Source of the DNA: JAEXZL01 sp049943125
GTDB lineage: Bacteria > Bacillota > Clostridia > Clostridiales > Clostridiaceae
Length of the DNA: 64,000 nt
NCBI RefSeq assembly: GCF_049943125.1
Contig: NZ_CP188040.1
Coordinates: 992,001-1,056,000, forward strand
Direction of reading: 5' to 3'
Shown one piece after another: positions 35,730 to 43,078 of this stretch. The notes beneath the pieces were generated by a model. That model searched no databases and was not told the origin of the DNA. It was given only the letters and a program-made list of their open reading frames with translations. The translations under genes and the position numbers were made by a program. The first letter of the stretch is position 1. The number at the start of each line of letters is the position of its first letter.

Positions 35730-37117
35730 TTACTCACCAGCTTTGCATTTTCTTTTTCCTTAGGGTTATTTTTTCTGGCATCCTTCTGATGTGTATCTAC
35801 TCCCTCAGAAACCTCCTTCAGGAAGAATATTCTGCAGGTTAATAGTATTATCTTTAGATCCAGAAACAGCGAATAATTCTCAATATAAAACAAATCAAGC
35901 TTAAGCTTATCGTAGGGAGTGGTATTATACTTGCCATAAACCTGAGCATAGCCTGTAAGACCTGCTTTCATTTTTAGCCTATAGCTAAACTCCGGAATAT
36001 CCTGACAGTACTTCTTCATTATTTCCTTACGTTCTGGCCTAGGACCTACCAGCGACATATCACCCTTTAATATATTGATAAGCTGAGGCAATTCATCAAA
36101 ATGAAGATTTCTAAGAATCCTCCCCACAGGAGTGATCCTATCGTCATTTTTACTAGCCAGTCTTGCGCCATCCTTTTCCGAATCCACCTTCATGCTTCTA
36201 AATTTATAGATTTGAAATTCTCTCCCATTTAGTGTTAACCTATTCTGCTTATAAAATACAGGTCCCCGGTCATATAGTTTAATGAGCAGTGCTGATACAG
36301 CCATTACAGGAAAAGTCACCACAAGACCAATAAGGGATAAGCTTATATCCATAAATCTCTTCATAATAGCCTGTCCTTCTTGAGGCCCCATATTTCTGCA
36401 ATATAATAGTGGAGTATCAAAAAGATGAATCTTCTCAGAGCCAAGAACTATAATGTCTGATATCTTTGGAGTGATATAGCAGCCAATGGATCTTTCCATG
36501 CAATGCTTCACCAGGGTATTTCTTATCTCATCGGTAAGATCCCAGAGGATGACACTCTTATAGCTACCAATCTTTTTATAGACAGCCTCCTCACCAGCGG
36601 CTATATCTATCATCTCACTAACATCATATTTATCTCTTCTCTTATTTAGCTTCTCTATAAAATCCCCAGGATCTCTTCCTCCGTAGATAACCAGCATCTT
36701 CTGCGGCGGATAAAGTCTCTTGTAAATGTAGCTGCAGGTAAACGTCCAGAAAAATACAAGAATAATATCAATAAAAATCATATAAACAATAGGCTCATAA
36801 GGCATAAAATCCCTATTAATCAGTGACATCTGAAGATATGACACAAGGTTTGTACATATAGACGCTAAGGACATAGAATACAAAATGTCCTGACTTTTCA
36901 GATAACCAATTCTAAATCCACCGAATAGCTTACTAAAAAGCAGCACAATAAGGCCATACAAAGCAACCAAGGCCCAGTTCCCTCTATTCCAGAAGGGTAA
37001 AAATATGAGTTTTCTATAAAAAGTAAACCAAAAATAAGCAAAAACTCCCGTCTCAGCCGCTATAATTAAAAACTTCAAAACAATTGTTGCAACCCTTTTA
37101 AATACATTATTTTTCAT
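35717..37117 (-). CDS. Undecaprenyl-phosphate sugar phosphotransferase (priming transferase)
   Basis: First gene of module C and a close paralogue of the protein encoded at 19718-21127. Both share FxAYFWFTFYRKL-type membrane starts, YGGRDPGDFIEKL, RFMDISLSLIGLV, YKFRSMKVDSEKDG, LPQLINILKGDMS and GLTGYAQVYGKYNTTP. It loads a sugar phosphate onto undecaprenyl phosphate. The ATG at 37117 with GAGG eight bases upstream is preferred over a GTG one codon earlier. Upstream, a 14-bp palindrome CACTATTTATAGTG (37194-37207) may be an operator. Confidence 0.92.
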   Translation of the reverse strand: MKNNVFKRVATIVLKFLIIAAETGVFAYFWFTFYRKLIFLPFWNRGNWALVALYGLIVLLFSKLFGGFRIGYLKSQDILYSMSLASICTNLVSYLQMSLINRDFMPYEPIVYMIFIDIILVFFWTFTCSYIYKRLYPPQKMLVIYGGRDPGDFIEKLNKRRDKYDVSEMIDIAAGEEAVYKKIGSYKSVILWDLTDEIRNTLVKHCMERSIGCYITPKISDIIVLGSEKIHLFDTPLLYCRNMGPQEGQAIMKRFMDISLSLIGLVVTFPVMAVSALLIKLYDRGPVFYKQNRLTLNGREFQIYKFRSMKVDSEKDGARLASKNDDRITPVGRILRNLHFDELPQLINILKGDMSLVGPRPERKEIMKKYCQDIPEFSYRLKMKAGLTGYAQVYGKYNTTPYDKLKLDLFYIENYSLFLDLKIILLTCRIFFLKEVSEGVDTHQKDARKNNPKEKENAKLVSKWKE

Positions 37118-37390
37118 CACAATACCTCTACTCTTTTACTTCCTTCTCAATCTCTAAAGAGTTTATCAACACAGTCGTATTTTGTCAATATATCACTATT
37201 TATAGTGTATTTTGATATAAATATTGGTAAATATAGTACCTTTTAAAATCATTAACTAATTTAAATTAACTTTTATAACAACTCACAAGCATATACGCAC
37301 ATTTTCACCAAAGGATCTTCCAACAGGTTACCTCATACTTATCTTAAAATAATGGACTTCTACCTCAGACAACCCTCACCACCACAAAAA

Positions 37391-37458
37391 CAATGAACCT
37401 CCCCCGCCGGACAAGCTCCCCCCACACGCAATAAACCTCCCCGCTGGACAAGCCCTCC
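37391..37458. repeat. Imperfect GC-rich tandem repeat
   Basis: Two units of about 29 bp (37392-37420 and 37430-37458) share AACCTCCCC, a GCYGGACAAGC core and a C-rich end. They stand out from the AT-rich surroundings in the non-coding gap between module C and the GH25 gene. Function unknown. Confidence 0.7.
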
Positions 37459-37477
37459 ATCATACTCCTTCCCCAAC

Positions 37478-37516
37478 AAAAAAAGAGCCCCCTCCCAGGA
37501 CGCCCCCTCACGCCCC
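37478..37516 (-). other. G-quadruplex motif followed by a U-tract
   Basis: The minus strand carries four G-runs of 4, 5, 3 and 5 between 37516 and 37488, with loops of 5, 6 and 1 nt. This is a textbook quadruplex pattern. A CTC and seven T (37484-37478) follow. It lies about 235 nt after the GH25 stop. It might end or stabilise that transcript. Confidence 0.55.
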
Positions 37517-37524
37517 AGAAACAA

Positions 37525-37757
37525 GCTCTTCTCTCTCTGCTCTTATCTTTTATCTTTTGCTTTTTGCTCTTTGCTCTTTCACCTATTGGCTCCCAGCCCA
37601 AAAATCTCCCTATTAGCCCTCAGCTAATAATTTCCCTCCGCTCTCGTCCCTTATCTCTGCTCTCTTCACTCTTAGCTCTTACTTCTTACTTCTTACTTCT
37701 TACCTCAGCTATTCTCTCTTCTCTCTTCTCTATTCTCTATTCTCTATCTTTTAACTC
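37525..37757 (-). repeat. Purine-rich repeat with short hairpins, copy 1
   Basis: Directly after the GH25 stop codon the minus strand becomes almost pure A/G, made of units such as GAATAGAGAAGAGA and GTAAGAAGTAAGAA. Embedded are two short hairpin units (37582-37634) built on ATTAG...CTAAT and ATTGG...CCAA. The same embedded sequence occurs at 49290-49359 after another stop codon. No coding function is evident. Confidence 0.75.
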
Positions 37758-40606
37758 ATCTTCAAATACCTCTCAATCACATACCCACTATACCCCTTAC
37801 CATCCTTAGTGAACTTAACCTTATACCAAGTCTCACCAGCAGAATTTACAGCAGAACCAACCACCGTAACCTTCTGCCCCTTAGAAACGGAAGTAACCAC
37901 AGAATGGCTTGTAGAGGCCCCACTGCGAACATTCAGCACGTTTGCTGTCACTGTGGCTGTAGCACTCTTAGTAGCAGCAGTTAATTCTGAGGAATAGGAA
38001 CCATAAGCGGTATTACCATATTTTTTGTAGGCTCTTACTTTATATTTATATGTAGTAGCCGGCTTAAGACCTTTGTCAGTATAAGTATTTTTATCAGCTC
38101 CTGAAAGGGTAACGATCCTTTCATATTTTTTAGAAACAGAATTATATCTATATACTTGATAGCCTGTGGCTGAGCTTATTTTTTTCCAGGTAAGCTTTAC
38201 GGCAGAAGCGCCCGCAGCACTCATTTTCAAGCCTGAAACCTTACTCGGCTTAGTTGCAACAGAAACAACATCGGAATAACTACCATAGTAATTTTTATTT
38301 ACTATATTGCTGTAGCCTCTTACCTTATATTTATATCCCTGTCCTGCACTTAGAGTTTTATCTGTATAGGAGGTTTTGCCTTTACCCTTTAATGTAGCTA
38401 TCTTTTTGTATTCTTTCACAGAGGTATCATATCTATAAACCACGTATCCTGTAGCACCCTCCATCACTCTCCAGTTAATTGTTGCAGAGGAGGTTGTACT
38501 TTCTTGGACCTTAACCTCTTGAACCTTATCAGGTCTTAGTTTAAAATATGTATCCAGCACATAGCCGGTATAGCTTTTGCCACCCTTAGAGAACTTAATT
38601 TGATACCAGAGCTCTCCTTTAGAATTCCTTACCTTTGATAAAATCGCAGCCTCTTGATACCTTGAAGCACTGGTAACAACAGCATGGTTTGTCCCCGCTC
38701 CTTTTCTTATATTTAAGGAGGTTGCGGATATTATCCCCTTGGAGGTGGTAGTGTATACAGCATATTCATCGGAAGGCTCACCGTAATAATAGTCGCCACC
38801 CTTTTTATAAGCTCTTACCTTATATTTATATTTAGTACCTACCTCTAGGCCCTTATCAGTATAGCTATTTTTGCTAGCACCGTTGAAGGTAGCTAAAGTA
38901 ATATATTTTCCTGTTTCTTCATCATAACGGTATACTCTGTACCCTGTGCCCCCAGTCTGCTTCTTCCAAGTTAGGGTAACACTATTTTTAGTTGCCGAGG
39001 AGAATTTCAACCCTGTTACCTTAGTAGCTCTTGTAGCCATGGTTATTGCCGAGGAAAATTTCCCGTAGTAATTTTTACCCCCTACGGTTTTATACGCCCT
39101 GATCTTATATTTATAAGCCGTTCCTGATGGAAGTCCTTTATGTGTATAGCTTAAAGTATCAGGATTCTTTATAGTTGCTATCTTGGTGTAATCCTCTTTA
39201 CTTAAATCATAGCTGTATATTTCATAACCAGTGGCTCCTGAAACCTTATTCCAACTGAAGGATAAGGAGTTAATTGTGCTTTTCCCCACGGTTAGACCTT
39301 TAACCTGCACAGGAGCATGATTTAAAGTTACCATTGCCTCCTCTGAAAAGCTGCCATAATTATTCCCTGAGGATAGATTATAATAAGCTCTTACCTTATA
39401 GCTAAATTCACCTCCAGAGCTTAAGCTATCATCAACAAAGCTTGTACTAGCAGCTCCTATAACCTCTGCAAGCTTAGAATAGCTATTCTTACCCGGATCT
39501 TTTCTATAAATTTCATAACCATAAGCTCCAGGCACCTTGTCCCATCTTATCTCTGCAGTAGTACTATTCTTAACAGAAGACTTAAGATTCTTCACCTTCT
39601 CCGGTGATGATAAATATCTAAAATTTGAGTCTACATTTCCCTTTACTCCAGCTATTCTACCTGTTTCTGCATACTGCCAGTAATCATATTCTCCTTGATA
39701 GCCAGTCTTAGTAGTATAATTTGCAAGCCAAATAGGATATTCTTCCTGAAGCTCATTAGCTTGCAGCTTATTCTCCAGCATATATCTATTTGCATATATC
39801 ATAGCTGTATAACCATTAGCCTCAATGGTATCACAAAAGGTATCTACCACAGCTGTTGCTTCATCCCGTGAAAGATTTGCTTCGTACAGCCTTCCTGTAT
39901 TACCGCTGCTATTAGAAGCATATTCAAAATCCATAACTAGTGGAAGCTCAAATTCATATCCTTTCACAAGTCCTAAAAAATACTCCGCCTCCGCTACTGC
40001 TTCCTCCTGACTTATTGCCTGAGAAAAAAAATAAGCTCCTACATCTATGCCTCTAGCCTTAGCAGCCTGAATATTTTCCTTAAATCTTATATCTGCATTA
40101 TAGCTTCCACTGCTTCCATAGCCTCTATAGCCTGCCCTTAGTATGACAAAATCAATTCCGGAATTCTTTACAGCATCCCAGTTTATGGTACTCTGATGCT
40201 GAGATACGTCGATTCCATGAAGAATCTCTGAATTATTATAGCGACTATTATGAATATAGCTTAACCCTGTAAGGCTACCATTAGCTATGGAGTAATTCCC
40301 CTGGTCATCGCCATAGTACACAGGACCATTATCGTGAGCTTCATTTCCATCCTCATATTCATCATAAAATCCTTTTGAAGGATAGCCAGAAGCTCGTCCA
40401 CTTTGCGGATCGTCTTCCTGGGAAGAAGCAGCTTCAGAAGCCTTCTCTTCATATATAGGGTTCTCCTCTCCTTGAATCCCAACACTATTCTTTTCTGCTA
40501 TCTCTATACTGGTTTCTTCCTTAGCTTGAGCATTTATATGCCCTATAGAGAAGAAAAATATTGCCGCAGCTATAGATGCAGTAATCCTAAATCTTTTTAT
40601 GGCCAA
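37751..40606 (-). CDS. Secreted GH25 lysozyme with FN3 and bacterial SH3 repeats
   Basis: A signal-type N-terminus (KRFRITASIAAAIFFFSIG) leads to an acidic stretch and a GH25 muramidase domain with HGIDVSQHQ, LRAGYRGYG and the catalytic VMDFEYAS. Five fibronectin type III domains follow, with recurrent ATGYxxYRYD motifs. One bacterial SH3 domain lies after the third FN3 and another at the C-terminus (LNVRSGAST). The enzyme should cut peptidoglycan outside the cell. The start is awkward: AAAGGAGG lies only two bases before TTG 40606 but eight before an ATA codon at 40600, while an in-frame GTG at 40630 has no site. TTG is listed conservatively. Confidence 0.9.
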   Translation of the reverse strand: MAIKRFRITASIAAAIFFFSIGHINAQAKEETSIEIAEKNSVGIQGEENPIYEEKASEAASSQEDDPQSGRASGYPSKGFYDEYEDGNEAHDNGPVYYGDDQGNYSIANGSLTGLSYIHNSRYNNSEILHGIDVSQHQSTINWDAVKNSGIDFVILRAGYRGYGSSGSYNADIRFKENIQAAKARGIDVGAYFFSQAISQEEAVAEAEYFLGLVKGYEFELPLVMDFEYASNSSGNTGRLYEANLSRDEATAVVDTFCDTIEANGYTAMIYANRYMLENKLQANELQEEYPIWLANYTTKTGYQGEYDYWQYAETGRIAGVKGNVDSNFRYLSSPEKVKNLKSSVKNSTTAEIRWDKVPGAYGYEIYRKDPGKNSYSKLAEVIGAASTSFVDDSLSSGGEFSYKVRAYYNLSSGNNYGSFSEEAMVTLNHAPVQVKGLTVGKSTINSLSFSWNKVSGATGYEIYSYDLSKEDYTKIATIKNPDTLSYTHKGLPSGTAYKYKIRAYKTVGGKNYYGKFSSAITMATRATKVTGLKFSSATKNSVTLTWKKQTGGTGYRVYRYDEETGKYITLATFNGASKNSYTDKGLEVGTKYKYKVRAYKKGGDYYYGEPSDEYAVYTTTSKGIISATSLNIRKGAGTNHAVVTSASRYQEAAILSKVRNSKGELWYQIKFSKGGKSYTGYVLDTYFKLRPDKVQEVKVQESTTSSATINWRVMEGATGYVVYRYDTSVKEYKKIATLKGKGKTSYTDKTLSAGQGYKYKVRGYSNIVNKNYYGSYSDVVSVATKPSKVSGLKMSAAGASAVKLTWKKISSATGYQVYRYNSVSKKYERIVTLSGADKNTYTDKGLKPATTYKYKVRAYKKYGNTAYGSYSSELTAATKSATATVTANVLNVRSGASTSHSVVTSVSKGQKVTVVGSAVNSAGETWYKVKFTKDGKGYSGYVIERYLKMS

Positions 40607-40829
40607 CTCCTCCTTTACAACAAAAAACACAATATTTTCATATAAATTTAAATATAACCCATAATATTATATTGAAAAATTCATTATTTATAAACATATT
40701 TATTAAAAAAAGCATTTATTATGTTGTTTTATGTAAATTTATTAATTATTATAGATAGTATATTGTCACAATCTAATCTCTATATATTTTATTTATAATG
40801 TTCTAATTTTTTTGTTATATTAACAGATT

Positions 40830-40894
40830 GTTTATCGAAAAGACCATTCTAATATAATATAATGTTAGTTATTGCAGACTTTCTTTCGATAAAC
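40830..40894. promoter_or_regulatory. 11-bp inverted repeat spanning the second LCP promoter
   Basis: GTTTATCGAAA (40830-40840) and TTTCGATAAAC (40884-40894) are perfect inverted copies 43 nt apart. A TATAAT-rich stretch lies between them at about 40852-40862. They could be operator half-sites for a looping or dimeric regulator, or a leader hairpin. The rest of the divergent spacer (40607-40957) is AT-rich without other recognised elements. Confidence 0.55.
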
Positions 40895-40957
40895 TATCTA
40901 GCAATAATAAAGGTTATAGAGAAATTCTACGAAGATAAATCTAGCACTGGAGGAACA

Positions 40958-41962
40958 ATGAAAGAAAGTAACAAAGCAAATAATAAAAGAAGCAGCAAAG
41001 GCTTTAAGAGAATCCTTAGCGCCTTTGCCTTTACTGTTGTAATAGCCCTTGCATTAGTCCTAGGCTACGGCTATCATACCTTGAGCTCTGTAAGCCATGA
41101 TAATCTTGAGGATAAGGATTTAGGAATACAGGAGGAAAGCTTCACAGAAAATGATGGTATAATAAATATATTGCTCATGGGAATTGATAGCAGGGCAAAA
41201 GACTTTACAGGACGCTCTGATGCTATGATGATTCTTACCATAGATCCAGTTCATGACAAGCTAAAGCTAACTTCTTTAATGAGAGATTCCTATGTGGAAA
41301 TAGAAGGGTTCGGTTACGACAAGCTTACCCATGCCTATGCCTACGGCCAGGGGTATCTAGCAGTGAAAACAGTAAACACAAATTTTGGCCTGAATATCGA
41401 GGATTATGTAGTTGTGGACTTTAGCGGTCTAGAGACAATGGTAGATCAGCTGGGAGGTATAAATATAACCCTCACAGAGGAGGAGATATCCCCTCTAAAC
41501 ACGAATATTGAAGAGCAGTCAAGGCTTCATAATAAAGAAGCAGACTACATATATGAGCCCGGTAGCCACCATATGAATGGCCTTCAGGCAGTGGCCTATG
41601 CAAGAATCAGAAAAACCTCTGGTGGAGATTATCAAAGAACCGAAAGGCAGAGAGAGGTTCTAGAGAAAATGCTTTATAAGCTCAAGGACTCTGATATTAC
41701 CACCTTCGTTTCCTTAGTAAAAAATATGCTCCCTTATGTGAAAACCAGCTTAGGAAGCAGTGAAATTATAAGCCTGGGAACTAAGGTATTTACCTCAGAT
41801 ATCAATACAATTGAGCAAAAACGCTTCCCCTTAGATGATTATTCCTACGGAGGCTTTGCAAATAACAGATGGCATCTAATGTACGATGTAGAGCCTACAA
41901 AGGAGCAGCTTTATGCCTATCTATTTGAGGATATAGCTCCAGAAGAAGGCGCTGTAGACTAG
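40958..41962 (+). CDS. LytR-CpsA-Psr family glycopolymer-peptidoglycan ligase
   Basis: The frame is open from 40862, but ATG 40958 follows GGAGGAACA and gives the expected short basic cytoplasmic tail and one membrane helix (AFAFTVVIALALVLGYGY). The LCP domain shows LLMGIDSRAKDFTGRSDAM, SLMRDSYVEIEGFG, DFSGLETMVDQLGGI and AYARIRKTSGGDYQRTERQR with the conserved Arg residues. It is a paralogue of the gene at 12014. It lies just beyond module C and GH25 and likely attaches a second class of polymer to peptidoglycan. Confidence 0.94.
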   Translation: MKESNKANNKRSSKGFKRILSAFAFTVVIALALVLGYGYHTLSSVSHDNLEDKDLGIQEESFTENDGIINILLMGIDSRAKDFTGRSDAMMILTIDPVHDKLKLTSLMRDSYVEIEGFGYDKLTHAYAYGQGYLAVKTVNTNFGLNIEDYVVVDFSGLETMVDQLGGINITLTEEEISPLNTNIEEQSRLHNKEADYIYEPGSHHMNGLQAVAYARIRKTSGGDYQRTERQREVLEKMLYKLKDSDITTFVSLVKNMLPYVKTSLGSSEIISLGTKVFTSDINTIEQKRFPLDDYSYGGFANNRWHLMYDVEPTKEQLYAYLFEDIAPEEGAVD

Positions 41963-42007
41963 CTATTAAAACATATTTACTTAAATATTATTAAGGAGAG
42001 GATTAAC

Positions 42008-42880
42008 ATGGATTACACCTTAGAAAATCAATACCTTACTCTCACCTTCCGTTCACAGGGGGGAGAGCTTACCTCTATTAAAAGCAAGAAGGACGGCCTA
42101 GAATATTTATGGAAGGGAGATCCAGAATATTGGAGCTACCATTCTCCAGTGCTTTTCCCTACCATAGGCAAGGTTATAAACAACGAATATCGCCATGAAG
42201 GAAAAACTTATCCCTTAAAGCAGCATGGCTTTGCAAGGCTTATGGACTTTGAAGGGGAAAGCTCTGATGATTCCATGTCCTTTACCTTAAAATACAGCGA
42301 AGAAACCTTAAAGATATATCCCTTTAAATTTGCACTTACATTAACCTATACCTTAAAGGGAAATAAAATAAGGGTAGATTATAAGGTAGAAAACCTAGAC
42401 GAAGGAACAATCCACTTCTCTATTGGTGGACATCCTGCCTTCATGTGCCCTCTCTTCCCAGAAGAAGCCTTAGAGGACTACAGCATAGTTTTCAACAAGT
42501 CTGAGGACATAGAGCTTATACCAATTACTCCAGAAGGCTTTTTCAAGAGAAAGAAGCAGCATTTTGGCACAGACATGGATTACATTCCATTAAGATTAGA
42601 GCTTTTCCAGGAGGATGCTCTGGTTTTCTCAAAGCTTAAGTCCTCTACCATAGCCATTAAAAGCTGGGACCACGATAGAAGCGTAACCATGGACTTTTCA
42701 GAGTTCCCTTATCTAGGAGTCTGGACAAAAAAAGAAGGGGCACCCTTCATCTGCCTGGAGCCCTGGCAGGGTCACGGTGACTATGAGGATTTCACAGGAG
42801 AGCTTAAGGACAAGGAAGGCAGCATAGCCCTAGAAAAAGGAAATACCTTTACCATAGGCTATACCTTAACCATAAATTAA
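42008..42880 (+). CDS. Aldose 1-epimerase family protein (LacX/YeaD-like)
   Basis: A 290-aa galactose mutarotase-like beta-sandwich. Recognisable pieces are HSPVLFPTIGKV, LKQHGFARLMDFE, FSIGGHPAFMCPL carrying a catalytic-type His, and FICLEPWQGHGDY with the conserved Glu. The LacX group interconverts sugar anomers; the specific sugar is unknown. It starts 45 nt after the LCP gene behind AAGGAGAGG and may be co-transcribed with it. Confidence 0.88.
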   Translation: MDYTLENQYLTLTFRSQGGELTSIKSKKDGLEYLWKGDPEYWSYHSPVLFPTIGKVINNEYRHEGKTYPLKQHGFARLMDFEGESSDDSMSFTLKYSEETLKIYPFKFALTLTYTLKGNKIRVDYKVENLDEGTIHFSIGGHPAFMCPLFPEEALEDYSIVFNKSEDIELIPITPEGFFKRKKQHFGTDMDYIPLRLELFQEDALVFSKLKSSTIAIKSWDHDRSVTMDFSEFPYLGVWTKKEGAPFICLEPWQGHGDYEDFTGELKDKEGSIALEKGNTFTIGYTLTIN

Positions 42881-42970
42881 TCCAATAAGCATATTAACCT
42901 ATAACCATGTTAAGCTATAATATGCTAATCCAATAAACAAACTATCTTTAATGAATAAAATAGCTTATAA

Positions 42971-43012
42971 AAAAAGATTAACCTCCTTTTACAGCTGGAG
43001 GTTAATCTTTTT
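42971..43012. terminator. Bidirectional terminator
   Basis: A perfect 16-bp stem (42971-42986 with 42997-43012), A-rich on one side and T-rich on the other, separates the convergent epimerase and helicase genes. Confidence 0.88.
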
Positions 43013-43078
43013 CAGTTTACATCATCCATTAATATTAGCTTCTCTATATCATCCCTCTAAGAAGCTCTATATCCCAAT

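Noticed and set aside
37365..37601. Minus-strand 78-codon frame
   Set aside because: It lies in the G-rich and purine-rich non-coding tract, has no ribosome binding site of note and a composition unlike real proteins here.
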